A DNA stretch of 64,000 nt from Danxiaibacter flavus (lineage in GTDB: Bacteria; Bacteroidota; Bacteroidia; Chitinophagales; Chitinophagaceae), in assembly GCF_041060425.1 (NCBI RefSeq), contig NZ_JAULBC010000009.1, positions 170,717 through 234,716 of the forward strand, written 5' to 3'. Below, piece by piece: positions 26,100 to 35,107 of this stretch (position 1 is its first letter; each line of letters starts with the position of its first letter). Both the position numbers and the translations under genes were made by a program. Below the pieces are notes generated by a model that saw nothing but the letters and a program-made list of their open reading frames with translations, was not told the DNA's origin and searched no databases.

Positions 26100-28661
26100 C
26101 TAAACTACTCCGCCCATTAACGGATCACTTTTCGTCGGTTTGCCATTTTCCACGCGACCGGCATATCGCCTGGCGTGTTCTTCAAAGCCTTTCACTCGCG
26201 CGGTGAAATCATACCAGTTATGGCTTTTTGATGTGTCTATGATAACTGTAATACTGCTGCCTGCATTAACATTGATTGATCGTTTGGCTGACTTATAAGC
26301 ATTGTCAATTATTTCAATAACCTGTCCTTTAGCAGAGGCGTTTCTAATAAATAACTGAACGTTGCCTGTTAGTTTCTTCTTGTCATTTTTTTCAAGTTCG
26401 TACTTACAGGAGATCTCAGTTATTGGATCTTTGCTATTGCCAATAAATTCGCGATAGAAGCCGTTAGGTCCGTATACCCGAAGATGATAGGATTGGTTCT
26501 CAAATGAACTTAACGACCACTCATCGGTAATAGTATCACCTGCGGCTACAGCATAAGACCAGGTTTTCACCGGTTGAAGTGACTTTTCTCCATTCTCATT
26601 AGCTTGTAGGTACTTACCCGGTGCATATATATTAAATGGAACGCCGGAAGCCTTTGTTCCAAATACGTCAGTCGCAGCAGTTAGCTGAATACGGAATATT
26701 TGCTTGTCTCCCGATAAATTGCCGTCAACATAAATTTCATATGGCAGAACACAGGATGACCGAATGCCTTTTTCCTGTTTCGGCATGTATGGTGAAGAAG
26801 AAGGGTTCTGGTTAATCTGCTGAACTTCTTCTTTAGTTAACAACTTGAAGTCAGAAGGCAGTTTTTTGAATTGCGCCTTATGAATACTTTCAAGAACGGC
26901 GTCCTTTGCCAGGAATTCCGGCTGAGCGATCTTCTCCCCGTTATATGGTCTGAATACTGAAGTTAGATCTCCGCAAACGGTTCTTCTCCAGTCTGTTATA
27001 TTTGATTCTGTAATTTCCTTTTTTAGTTTGTGTTGAAGAAAAATTTCAAGAAACTGCAGGTTGGATGTATGATCGAATACTTCAGAATTAACCCATCCAC
27101 CGCGGCTCCACGGCGAAGCAATAACTAAAGGAACACGATAGCCTAAACCTATAGGGCTTTCTCTTGAATATTTTTTAGGCTTGCGTTTTAGTTCCTGTTC
27201 CATCGTTACCCACTCTGCTCTCGTATCAATACCTTTCGAAACAGTGCCGGTATCTTTTCTTTCAAAATGAGGTGCCACAAATGGGGGAACGTGGTCAAAA
27301 CAACCATCATTTTCATCATAGGTCAAAATGAAAATTGTCTTCTTCCATACTTCCGGATTTTGCGTTAGTATATCCAGCACTTCTGATACATACCAGGCAC
27401 CATACCACGGCGCACCGGGGTGGTCAGAAAAGTTTTCCGGCGCCACTAACCAGGATACGGTTGGCAGCTTACCATTTTTTACGTCTTCTCTGAATTGATG
27501 CAACACATCACCCTTTGGAACCTTCATTCCACGCTCCACCGTTCCATCGTTGTATTTCAACGTGGACAGCTCTCTGTAGTAAGGATCATTCACGTTTGTT
27601 GTGAATGCTTTGCTGTGAATGTTCTGGTGCAGTTGCGACAACTTTGCAAAATTTTCAGGAGTATATTTCTGAAGGTCTTCCTGTAAAGAGGTAAGCGCTT
27701 CTTTTTTCTCCTTTAGCTGTTTTTCAAGTTTAGCTTTGTTGTCATCACTCGCCGGTAACACAGCAATTTGTTCTTCAAGCTTTTTTATTTCGCCAGGTAA
27801 TATGTTCACCTGTTTTTGTGCATACAATAAATGTGTCTTAGAGAAACGAACATTATATTGAGTAAACCATTCAATCGGGTTGTCTGTAAAGTTTGCCAGC
27901 CATCCATCTTCTTCTCCTTCAAAACCAGAATCAAGACTTATTTCATTCTGATAGATCTTCCATGAGACATTGTTTTCTTCAAGTCTTTCGGGAAAAGTTT
28001 TCCAATGCGCTTCCGCACCATAATCTACTTCTTCGTTTCTGATGTTCGCCTGCACATCGCCATTTTGTTCTTCACGAACAGTTCCTGTCCAGAAATACAA
28101 ACGGTTGGGTGTTGTTCCGGTTAGTGAAGAACAAAAATGCTGATCGCAAACAGTAAATGCATCTGCAAGCGCATAATAGAAAGGAATGTCTTCGCGATTG
28201 TAATAGCCCATCGTCATTGGCATATCCGCGAATTCTTTGTGTCCGGATTTTTTTACATCAAGCCATTTGTCGTATTTACCATCATTGCGGGCATCCACCT
28301 GGTTTTCCCACGAATGTGGTAATGAGCTCATCCATGTAGCTTTCGTATCCTTTATATTCAGGCGAAAAGGTGCGTATGTTTCACCTTTTTCGTTGTATTG
28401 TGCCCAAACCAGATTTTTGTTTGGAAGATTTATGGCCCGTGGGTCATTAAAGCCACGTACCCCCTGCAATGTGCCATAGCAATGATCAAACGATCTGTTT
28501 TCCTGCATTAGAAAAACAATATGTTCTGCATCAAGGTAAGTACTTCCTTCTGCAGGATTTATAGCCAATGCCTTTTGTACAGAAGCAGGCAAAGCATTCC
28601 ATAATCCCGCTCCGCCTGATAACAATGCAGCTTTCTTTAGAAATTCCCTTCTTGAATCCAT
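26100..28661 (-). CDS. Phosphocholine-specific phospholipase C, Tat-exported
   Basis: 853 residues. The N-terminus SRREFLKKAALLSGGAG is a twin-arginine signal. Residues about 45-560 are the phosphoesterase domain (HIVFLMQENRSFDHCYGTLQGVRGF at the start; DENDGCFDHVPPF and SPWSRGGWV later), followed by two DUF756 C-terminal beta domains (about 650-840) as in Pseudomonas PlcH/PlcN. The enzyme releases phosphocholine from phosphatidylcholine or sphingomyelin outside the cytoplasm. A charged helical stretch (about 285-335) rich in Lys and Glu interrupts the catalytic domain, also seen in some Bacteroidota members. Single gene, convergent with the DUF4091 gene. Confidence 0.92.
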   Translation of the reverse strand: MDSRREFLKKAALLSGGAGLWNALPASVQKALAINPAEGSTYLDAEHIVFLMQENRSFDHCYGTLQGVRGFNDPRAINLPNKNLVWAQYNEKGETYAPFRLNIKDTKATWMSSLPHSWENQVDARNDGKYDKWLDVKKSGHKEFADMPMTMGYYNREDIPFYYALADAFTVCDQHFCSSLTGTTPNRLYFWTGTVREEQNGDVQANIRNEEVDYGAEAHWKTFPERLEENNVSWKIYQNEISLDSGFEGEEDGWLANFTDNPIEWFTQYNVRFSKTHLLYAQKQVNILPGEIKKLEEQIAVLPASDDNKAKLEKQLKEKKEALTSLQEDLQKYTPENFAKLSQLHQNIHSKAFTTNVNDPYYRELSTLKYNDGTVERGMKVPKGDVLHQFREDVKNGKLPTVSWLVAPENFSDHPGAPWYGAWYVSEVLDILTQNPEVWKKTIFILTYDENDGCFDHVPPFVAPHFERKDTGTVSKGIDTRAEWVTMEQELKRKPKKYSRESPIGLGYRVPLVIASPWSRGGWVNSEVFDHTSNLQFLEIFLQHKLKKEITESNITDWRRTVCGDLTSVFRPYNGEKIAQPEFLAKDAVLESIHKAQFKKLPSDFKLLTKEEVQQINQNPSSSPYMPKQEKGIRSSCVLPYEIYVDGNLSGDKQIFRIQLTAATDVFGTKASGVPFNIYAPGKYLQANENGEKSLQPVKTWSYAVAAGDTITDEWSLSSFENQSYHLRVYGPNGFYREFIGNSKDPITEISCKYELEKNDKKKLTGNVQLFIRNASAKGQVIEIIDNAYKSAKRSINVNAGSSITVIIDTSKSHNWYDFTARVKGFEEHARRYAGRVENGKPTKSDPLMGGVV

Positions 28662-29006
28662 TGAAAGAAAATTTGTTGGTTGTTATTGAAAATTCAAAAA
28701 ATTAAAAAGTTGATAATGGTTATCCTTCACAAGCATCAACAATCATCATGGGGATAGCCACTCATGCGTATTGTTAATTTCAGTATTATGAATATACAAC
28801 AATGACACGAATAAGCATACGCCAGCCACTCGTGCCAATACACCAGTGCTAAAAATAGGACTAATCAATAAGACAAGCGGGGGTACAATAAATCTTTATA
28901 AAAGCTTAAAGAAGCGTTGCTGATCAGCAATGTCTGCCAACAAAATATTACGTTATAAAGGGAAAACAATTTGAATGGATAAACCGGTTTTTTGAGCGGC
29001 ATTCCG
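28662..29006. other. Intergenic region, 345 bp
   Basis: Upstream region of the phospholipase gene and 3' region of the NlpC/P60 gene, both on the minus strand. No gene, tandem array, clear TAnnTTTG promoter or hairpin terminator was recognised. Confidence 0.5.
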
Positions 29007-29765
29007 TTAAATCATCCGCTTAATCACTTTCAGTTTATGCGTTCTTTCGTTGGTATCAACGTTAATGATGCCATTACTGTCCAGCTTATCTAATCTTACT
29101 CGACCGGACGAGTGAATAATTTCATCATTGTTTAAAATAATTCCTACATGTGTTATTCTTCCTTCTTCATTATCAAAGAAGGCGAGGTCCCCACACGCCG
29201 CATCTGCAATATTTGCTACTTCATTTCCTTGCTCAGCCTGCTGATAAGCATCCCTTTTTAAAGGAATGTTCATCATTTTAAACACTTGTTGTGTAAAGCC
29301 GCTGCAGTCAATGCCACTGTTGCTTTTTCCTCCCCACAGGTAGGGCGTGTTTATATACAACATTGCAAGGCTCTTGATGATGTAGTAATCCCTGGGCAGA
29401 CTGCCAAGATTCCATATCATCGGTTCATCGTACAACAGGTTGAAATGAGCAGTTTCAATTTTTTTGTAAACAGGGGTCGCAATAGGCAGGAAAAGTTTAT
29501 CATCCTTAAAAATGGCCTTGCTGCCCGGCTTGTAGATATAACCAAGCGGAGCTGTCTGCGTCATTTTTTTGGAAACTTTATCTAACTGGGAATTTTGAAC
29601 CCAACCTTCATAGTCATCGTATAAGCATTTCACTTTACTGAAGGTCTTTTCTGTTTCGGTGATTTCAACAAACTCACCAAACAATAATTGGCTCACCATT
29701 TCACTGGTATGTGACGGAGCTTTTCTGATAGGACTAATGGATACAATACAAACGCCAAATGTCAT
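29007..29765 (-). CDS. SH3b and NlpC/P60 domain cell-wall peptidase
   Basis: 252 residues. N-terminal bacterial SH3-like segment (about 10-65; VSQLLFGEFVEITE, YEGWV), a second linker SH3-like part, and an NlpC/P60 domain (about 125-250) with catalytic Cys in GIDCSGF, His in ITHVGI and a third polar residue in IIHSSG. The layout matches gamma-D-glutamyl-L-diamino-acid endopeptidases of the YkfC type that trim peptidoglycan peptides. No signal peptide is visible, so it may act on recycled muropeptides in the cytoplasm. It is divergent from the sigma-factor operon. Confidence 0.88.
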   Translation of the reverse strand: MTFGVCIVSISPIRKAPSHTSEMVSQLLFGEFVEITETEKTFSKVKCLYDDYEGWVQNSQLDKVSKKMTQTAPLGYIYKPGSKAIFKDDKLFLPIATPVYKKIETAHFNLLYDEPMIWNLGSLPRDYYIIKSLAMLYINTPYLWGGKSNSGIDCSGFTQQVFKMMNIPLKRDAYQQAEQGNEVANIADAACGDLAFFDNEEGRITHVGIILNNDEIIHSSGRVRLDKLDSNGIINVDTNERTHKLKVIKRMI

Positions 29766-29843
29766 TAGCGAAATTTTTTGCCGTTAAGTTATGGAATTAT
29801 ATATATGTTGCATCTTTATTAGGAAAAATTTTTATAGCTGCCA

Positions 29844-30413
29844 GTGGATACTAACAGGTACAGACATATCAACGACGGTGAATTACTGGAAAAATTCTAT
29901 GAGACGAAGGATAACCAGTGGCTTGGTATGTTGTTTCAACGCTATACCTTGTTGCTTTTGGGTGTTTGCATGAAGTATTTAAAAAATGAAGAGGAAGCGC
30001 GTGATTGTGTTCAACAGGTATTCTTAAAAGCAATTACAGAGTTGCATAAATATGAAGTGGAGTATTTTAAGAGCTGGCTTTATACCATAGCCCGCAATCA
30101 TTGCCTGATGCGGCTGAGGGATAGGCAGGGCAAAATTCCACGGGAGTTAAATGAGTCTTTACCTGTGGCCGCGGAAGAAATAGACACTAAGGGACTTGAG
30201 GAGAAAGAAAACCTGTTTGATAATATAGAACTGGCACTTGAAGAGTTGAATGAAGACCAGAAAACCTGTGTAACTTTATTTTATCTTCAAAAGAAAAGCT
30301 ATCAGCAAATTGTAGATACCACCAATTATACTTTGTTGCAGGTAAAAAGTCACATACAGAATGGGAAAAGAAATTTGAAATTATTGGTAGAAAAGAAATT
30401 GAAGAAAGTATAA
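29844..30413 (+). CDS. ECF-type RNA polymerase sigma factor
   Basis: 189 residues, starting with GTG. Region 2 (about 20-90; LFQRYTLLLLGVCMKYLKNEEEARDCVQQVFLKAI, FKSWLYTIARNHC) and region 4 (about 125-180; LEELNEDQKTCVTLFYLQKKSYQQIVDTTNYTLLQVKSHIQNGKRNLK) are present, with a 35-residue linker. Its stop overlaps the start of the next gene by one base (TAATG), the usual coupling of an ECF factor and its regulator. The signal is unknown. Confidence 0.92.
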   Translation: MDTNRYRHINDGELLEKFYETKDNQWLGMLFQRYTLLLLGVCMKYLKNEEEARDCVQQVFLKAITELHKYEVEYFKSWLYTIARNHCLMRLRDRQGKIPRELNESLPVAAEEIDTKGLEEKENLFDNIELALEELNEDQKTCVTLFYLQKKSYQQIVDTTNYTLLQVKSHIQNGKRNLKLLVEKKLKKV

Positions 30414-30772
30414 TGTCAAACAATAATAACATATTGCCCAATTTCAGTAGTGTGACTGAAGAACAAATGCTTAACTATTTGAAAGGCAACTTACCACCCG
30501 AAGAATTGCACGAAATAGAAAAGCTGATGGTTGAATCAGATTTTGTAAATGACGCGGTTGAAGGCTTACAACAATTTGGCTCCGATGCCCAAATGGAGGC
30601 TTATGTTAAACAGCTAAACACACAGTTACATCAACAATTAAGCGACCGCAAAGCAAAAAAAGAAAGGCGAAGCATAAAAAACATGCAATGGACAATAATT
30701 GCCGTTGTAATTGTGCTATTGCTTTGTTTGCTTGGTTATGCTGTTATCACGTTATACCAGCGCACTCACTAA
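30413..30772 (+). CDS. Small single-span membrane protein, probable anti-sigma factor
   Basis: 119 residues. The soluble N-terminal part (1-85) has LNYLKGNLPPEELHEIEKLMVESDFVNDAVEG, the short helical pattern of zinc-finger-less anti-sigma proteins common in Bacteroidota; a single membrane span lies at about 92-115 (WTIIAVVIVLLLCLLGYAVITLY). This puts the N-terminus in the cytoplasm where it could hold the sigma factor. The overlap with the sigma gene supports this. It has almost no periplasmic part, so signal input may come through another partner. Confidence 0.7.
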   Translation: MSNNNNILPNFSSVTEEQMLNYLKGNLPPEELHEIEKLMVESDFVNDAVEGLQQFGSDAQMEAYVKQLNTQLHQQLSDRKAKKERRSIKNMQWTIIAVVIVLLLCLLGYAVITLYQRTH

Positions 30773-30877
30773 AGTTTCTCCGGCCATGCTTTTATATTAT
30801 TCCAATGCAACAGGGCGATTGAATCGGCCTTTTGGCATCCGGGTTTATCAGCACAAAAAAAATCTCAAAAAACTTAA

Positions 30878-30910
30878 TTAAACGTTTGTTTGAATTAAAC
30901 GGTTGTTTAA
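30878..30910. promoter_or_regulatory. Double TetR operator overlapping the tetR promoter
   Basis: Site 1 is TTAAACGTTTGTTTGA (30878-30893) and site 2 is TTAAACGGTTGTTTAA (30895-30910, perfect TTAAAC-N4-GTTTAA). The -33 TTTG (30885-30888) lies in site 1 and the -7 TAACTTTG (30908-30915) starts in site 2, spacing 19, so binding would block the promoter. A third copy lies at 53100. Confidence 0.7.
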
Positions 30911-30933
30911 CTTTGCACTGTTATAGTCACTGA

Positions 30934-31551
30934 ATGAACGCGGAAAAGAAAGAACAAATAATGAATGCTGCCGTAGAGCTCTTTGCTGTTAAGGGGTTTG
31001 AGGGTACGTCGGTAAGGGAACTTGCTTCAAAAGCCGGTGTAAACCTTGCGATGATCAATTATTATTTTGGTTCGAAAGAGAAGCTTTTTGAAAATATTGT
31101 TGAATGTAAAGCAGTCAATACGCGGGAAGAACTGGAAGAGATTGCGAAGGACAAGGAGTTGGATGAAATTGGGAAAATAGACAAAATGGTTGACAACTAC
31201 GTGAGACGCCTTTTTTGTAACAGGTATTTTCACCGGGTCATTCATCATGAACTGATGCTGAACCAACGGGAAGAGCTTCAGAATATAATAGTGACGAAAC
31301 TGTTTCCAAACAGCAATATTATAAAAGGTGTTCTCGAAGATGGCATAAAAAAGGGCGTATTTAAAAAGGTAGATATCGAACTAACTATCGCCTCGCTTGT
31401 TGGTACAGTTAACCAGGTGCTTTTGTCGAAGAAGTTTTGTAATAAAATGATGAGCAAACCTGAAAATTATGTCCCTTACGATGATGAGAAGTTCATAAAA
31501 CGGGTATCGGATCACATAAAATCACTTATGCGCTCGCATATACTTAAATAA
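30934..31551 (+). CDS. TetR/AcrR-family transcriptional regulator
   Basis: 205 residues. N-terminal helix-turn-helix (KEQIMNAAVELFAVKGFEGTSVRELASKAGVNLAMINYYFGSKEKLFENIV, residues 5-55) and an all-helical ligand-binding part of the AcrR type, resembling regulators with the C-terminal domain of YP_855... -like TetR proteins without a recognisable ligand. The promoter carries two operator sites, which indicates autorepression. The same operator type in the promoter of the tolC-adaptor-RND operon (53100) makes it the likely repressor of that pump. Followed by its own terminator. Confidence 0.9.
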   Translation: MNAEKKEQIMNAAVELFAVKGFEGTSVRELASKAGVNLAMINYYFGSKEKLFENIVECKAVNTREELEEIAKDKELDEIGKIDKMVDNYVRRLFCNRYFHRVIHHELMLNQREELQNIIVTKLFPNSNIIKGVLEDGIKKGVFKKVDIELTIASLVGTVNQVLLSKKFCNKMMSKPENYVPYDDEKFIKRVSDHIKSLMRSHILK

Positions 31552-31590
31552 ACTTATTATAACTTTTTTACAGTTGGTTAGGGTGAAACC

Positions 31591-31625
31591 GGGCGGCTTT
31601 TAATTAAAAAGCTGCCCTTTTTTTA
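31591..31625 (+). terminator. Terminator of tetR
   Basis: Eleven-pair stem GGGCGGCTTTT / AAAAGCTGCCC with one G-T pair, then seven T. A heptad array begins immediately after it. Confidence 0.85.
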
Positions 31626-31780
31626 TGTTAGATGTACGGTGTAAGATGTACGGTGTACGGTGTAAGATGTACGATGTATGGTGTGCGATGTTTGATGTGC
31701 TGCTCCTTATCCCTCATACCTCATGCCTCACACCTCATACTCCATAGCTAATAGCTCACAGCTGATAGCTAACAGCTAAA
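31625..31780. repeat. Composite heptad arrays of three families
   Basis: Eleven in-phase 7 nt units of consensus RTGTNNG (31625-31701), four CTCATAC-type units (31713-31740), and five AGCTNNN units (31746-31780). The last array contains the stop codon of the SET gene (TAG inside an AGCTA unit, minus strand). Confidence 0.85.
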
Positions 31781-32165
31781 GATGGAACCACACCGGTGTT
31801 TTATCTTCCGGATCCGCGTTGTAATTAATGCATAGCTCTTCGCCTTTTTTTATTGGCTTTATAGCTTTCACGCTTATTGTGCTTGCTTCAAAATCCATTT
31901 CGTACTCGCAGTTGGCTGAATAGTCATGATTGTACATGGACACATAACCCAGCGCTACACAACCCTGTTTACGGGTTTTTCCCCATTCAAATATATAGTG
32001 GTACAATTTGGTTTCTTCTATGGCTTTACGCTCGGAAGCACTTAGAACAATTACCGGTGAAATTTCTAAAATAGTGTCAGCATCTATGTTTTCGGTTGCA
32101 AATACGCCGCGGCCACCTTTGCCGCCCTTCGGGCTCGGCGCAATAACTAAGCTTGGTAGGATCAT
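31776..32165 (-). CDS. SET-domain protein (putative protein-lysine methyltransferase)
   Basis: 129 residues, a minimal SET domain. Motifs: GRGVFATENIDADTILE at the start (SAM-binding strand), YNHDYSANCEY in the position of the NHS motif, and KPIKKGEELCINYN with the catalytic tyrosine near the end. Such short SET proteins in bacteria are thought to methylate a protein lysine with SAM; the target is unknown. The protein lacks pre- and post-SET zinc parts. It is enclosed by heptad arrays on both sides. Confidence 0.85.
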   Translation of the reverse strand: MILPSLVIAPSPKGGKGGRGVFATENIDADTILEISPVIVLSASERKAIEETKLYHYIFEWGKTRKQGCVALGYVSMYNHDYSANCEYEMDFEASTISVKAIKPIKKGEELCINYNADPEDKTPVWFHL

Positions 32166-32167
32166 TA

Positions 32168-32308
32168 TTGAATTTAAGATTTGAAATTTGAGATTTGAAA
32201 TGTGGTGTTTCGTTTAGAAAAATAAGTTGGCAAAATAAGTAAAGCAGGTTGAAAATAATAATTTCAAATATGAAATTTCAAATCTCAAATTTCAAATCCC
32301 CAAATCTA
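32168..32308. repeat. Facing heptad arrays (ATTTGAA family)
   Basis: Left arm 32168-32201 and right arm 32262-32308 are 7 nt units ATTTGAR and its complement, separated by about 60 bases. The left arm starts three bases upstream of the SET start codon and the right arm ends 17 bases before the mgtE start, so both leaders are affected. Confidence 0.8.
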
Positions 32309-32324
32309 TCCTTAATTTGCACGC

Positions 32325-33731
32325 ATGAGCTACGAGTTTGAGCAATTATCCCTGGCAGAACAGTTTGAGCAGCTTATGGCCAAAAACGATAAGCTGGAAA
32401 TGCGTGACTTTTTAAATCACCAGAACATTAGTGATGTCGCGGAATTGCTGAACGAGTATCCTGAATTTGAAGCACAGATCATTGCAAACATGGCCATACA
32501 CAGGGCCGTTAGCGTTTTTAAAATCCTTGATCTTACTGCTCAGAAACGCATTGTAAGAGAACTGCCATCCTTCAAAACTGCCGAACTGCTGAATGAATTG
32601 CCCGCGGATGACAGAACTGACTTTTTGGAAGAACTGCCCAAAGAAGTAATTCGCGACCTGATCAAGTTACTGGATCCTGAAGAACGTAAGATCACATTAT
32701 CCCTTCTGGGTTATCCCGATGACAGTGTTGGGCGCCTGATGACGCCGGACTATGTTTATGTATATGCTGACAACACGGTAGAAGAAGTATTTTCAACCAT
32801 CAGAAAATTCGCGAAAAACAGTGAGACTGTTGACGTTATTTATATCATCAATGAAAATAGTGAACTGATTGATGATATCAGGATAAGGGATGTAATTCTT
32901 GCTGCACCCGATAAACGTATTGATGAACTGATTGATGGCCGCGTTATTGCCCTAAACGTAAACGATGACCAGGAGCATGCACAACAGGTGTTTAAAATGA
33001 ACAACCGCGTGGCCCTTCCCGTTACCGATAACAATAATATTCTGCTGGGAATTGTTACCATTGATGACATGCTTTGGGTTGCGAACGAAGAATATAGCGA
33101 AGACATTCAAAAGATAGGTGGTACCGAGGCGCTTGATGAACCTTATCTTGAAATCTCTTTTTTTAAATTGATTAAAAAAAGGGTGGGCTGGCTGATCGTG
33201 CTGTTTTTAAGTGAAATGTTAACTGCAACTGCGATGGCTTATTTCGCGGATGAGATAGAGAAAGCGGTAGTGCTGTCCATTTTTGTTCCGTTGATTATGT
33301 CCAGCGGAGGTAACAGCGGCTCGCAGGCTTCTACGCTTATCATCCAGGCAATGGCTGTAGGGGAGATAGCGATAGCCGACTGGTGGCGGGTAATGCGCCG
33401 CGAGATCTTTAGTGGTCTTATGCTGGGAAGCATTCTCGGTTTGATAGGCTTTCTGCGTATTTGCGTGTGGCATCTTTTAATGAATCATGGTGTAATACAA
33501 GATCTATATGGTCCACACTGGATGCTGATCGGTTTTACCGTAGGAATTTCTCTTATCGGCGTTGTGTTGTGGGGAACGTTGTCCGGATCTATGCTCCCAA
33601 TAATTCTAAAAAGACTTGGCGCTGACCCTGCAGTTTCTTCCGCGCCGTTTGTGGCAACGTTGGTAGACGTTACCGGGCTGGTAATTTATTTTAGTGTGGC
33701 GTATTTGTTTTTGCAGGGACTGCTTTTGTAG
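32325..33731 (+). CDS. mgtE: Magnesium transporter MgtE
   Basis: 468 residues. N-terminal superhelical MgtE_N domain (about 20-130), two CBS domains (about 140-265; TVEEVFSTIRKFAKNSETVDVIYIINENSELI, VALPVTDNNNILLGIVTIDDML), and a five-span membrane domain (about 290-468) with the pore-lining PLIMSSGGNSGSQASTL and the conserved DPAVSSAPFVATLVDVTGL. It forms a dimeric Mg2+ channel gated by the cytoplasmic domains. The last 27 codons are contained in the 285 bp unit that is repeated four more times downstream; the gene itself is intact. Confidence 0.97.
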   Translation: MSYEFEQLSLAEQFEQLMAKNDKLEMRDFLNHQNISDVAELLNEYPEFEAQIIANMAIHRAVSVFKILDLTAQKRIVRELPSFKTAELLNELPADDRTDFLEELPKEVIRDLIKLLDPEERKITLSLLGYPDDSVGRLMTPDYVYVYADNTVEEVFSTIRKFAKNSETVDVIYIINENSELIDDIRIRDVILAAPDKRIDELIDGRVIALNVNDDQEHAQQVFKMNNRVALPVTDNNNILLGIVTIDDMLWVANEEYSEDIQKIGGTEALDEPYLEISFFKLIKKRVGWLIVLFLSEMLTATAMAYFADEIEKAVVLSIFVPLIMSSGGNSGSQASTLIIQAMAVGEIAIADWWRVMRREIFSGLMLGSILGLIGFLRICVWHLLMNHGVIQDLYGPHWMLIGFTVGISLIGVVLWGTLSGSMLPIILKRLGADPAVSSAPFVATLVDVTGLVIYFSVAYLFLQGLLL

Positions 33732-35081
33732 CCATCAGCTGTCAGCTATGAGCGATTAGCTAGTTTCAACTATCCTGATAGCTATTCGTCAAATAAATGA
33801 TTTATAGACGTGTGAAGTAGCGTAGATCTGAACGAACTCTCCGCAACTACATAATTAAACCGGAATTCTTAATATAATAAATCACGCATTTTATTCAATA
33901 GGAGAATGCAAGCTTCTAGCTAGCCAATTCAAGCTGATTGTGGCAACGTTGGTAGACGTTACCGGGCTGGTAATTTATTTTAGTGTGGCGTATTTGTTTT
34001 TGCAGGGACTGCTGTTGTAGCTGTCAGCTATGAGCGATTAGCTAGTTTCAACTATCCTGATAGCTATTCGTCAAATAAATGATTTATAGCGTGTGAAGTA
34101 GCGTAGATCTGAACGAACTCTTCGCAACTACATAATTAAACCGGAATTCTTAATATAATAAATCACGCATTTTATTCAATAGGAGAATTCAGCTTCTAGC
34201 TAGCCAATTCAAGCTGATTGTGGCAACGTTGGTAGACGTTACCGGGCTGGTAATTTATTTTAGTGTGGCGTATTTGTTTTTGCAGGGACTTCTTTTGTAG
34301 CTATCAGCTATGAGCTGTTAGCTGGTTTCAACTATCCTGATAGCTATTCGTCAAATAAATGATTTATAGACGTGTGAAGTAGCGTAGATCTGAACGAACT
34401 CTTCGCAACTACATAATTAAACCGGAATGCTTAATATAATAAATCACGCATTTTATTCAATAGGAGAATGCAAGCTTCTAGCTAGCCAATTCAAGCTAAT
34501 TGTGGCAACGTTGGTAGACGTTACCGGGCTGGTAATTTATTTTAGTGTGGCGTATTTGTTTTTGCAGGGACTTCTTTTTGTAGCTATCAGCTGTCAGCTA
34601 TGAGCGATTAGCTAGTTTCAACTATCCTGATAGCTATTCGTCAAATAAATGATTTATAGACGTGTGAAGTAGCGTAGATCTGAACGAACTCTTCGCAACT
34701 ACATAATTAAACCGGAATTCTTAATATAATAAATCACGCATTTTCTTCAATAGGAGAATGCAAGCTTCTAGCTAGCCAATTCAAGCTGATTGTGGCAACG
34801 TTGGTAGACGTTACCGGGCTGGTAATTTATTTTAGTGTGGCGTATTTGTTTTTGCAGGGACTTCTTTTTGTAGCTATCAGCTGTCAGCTATGAGCTGTTA
34901 TCTAGTTTCAACTATCCTGATAGCTATTCGTCAAATAAATGATTTATAGACGTGTGAAGTAGCGTAGATCTGAACGAACTCTTCGCAACTACATAATTAA
35001 ACCGGAATGTTTAATATAATAAACCACGCATTTTATTCAATAGGAGAATGCAAGCTTCTAGCTAGCCAATTCAAGCTGATA
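33651..35081 (+). repeat. Five tandem copies of a 280-290 bp unit containing the 3' end of mgtE
   Basis: Copies begin at 33651, 33940, 34220, 34502 and 34792, each starting GTGGCAACGTTGG. Copy 1 holds the true mgtE end; the others repeat 27 codons plus stop and about 200 bp of downstream sequence. Copies differ at about a dozen scattered positions outside a short heptad tract that differs by whole units (four, three, three, four, four units) and by substitutions. No gene was recognised in the repeated noncoding part. Inverted motifs AGCTATCAG and CTGATAGCT bracket the heptads in later copies. Confidence 0.95.
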
Positions 35082-35107
35082 GCTCATAGCTGACAGCTGA
35101 TAGCTCC
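35073..35107. repeat. Heptad array (AGCTNNN family) abutting the GNAT stop codon
   Basis: Units AGCTGAT, AGCTCAT, AGCTGAC, AGCTGAT in phase from the end of the fifth tandem copy up to the stop codon of the acetyltransferase gene. Confidence 0.85.

Noticed and set aside
33651..35081. CRISPR array
   Set aside because: Repeat unit is about 285 bp with near-identical sequence throughout and no short repeat-unique spacer structure; no cas genes.
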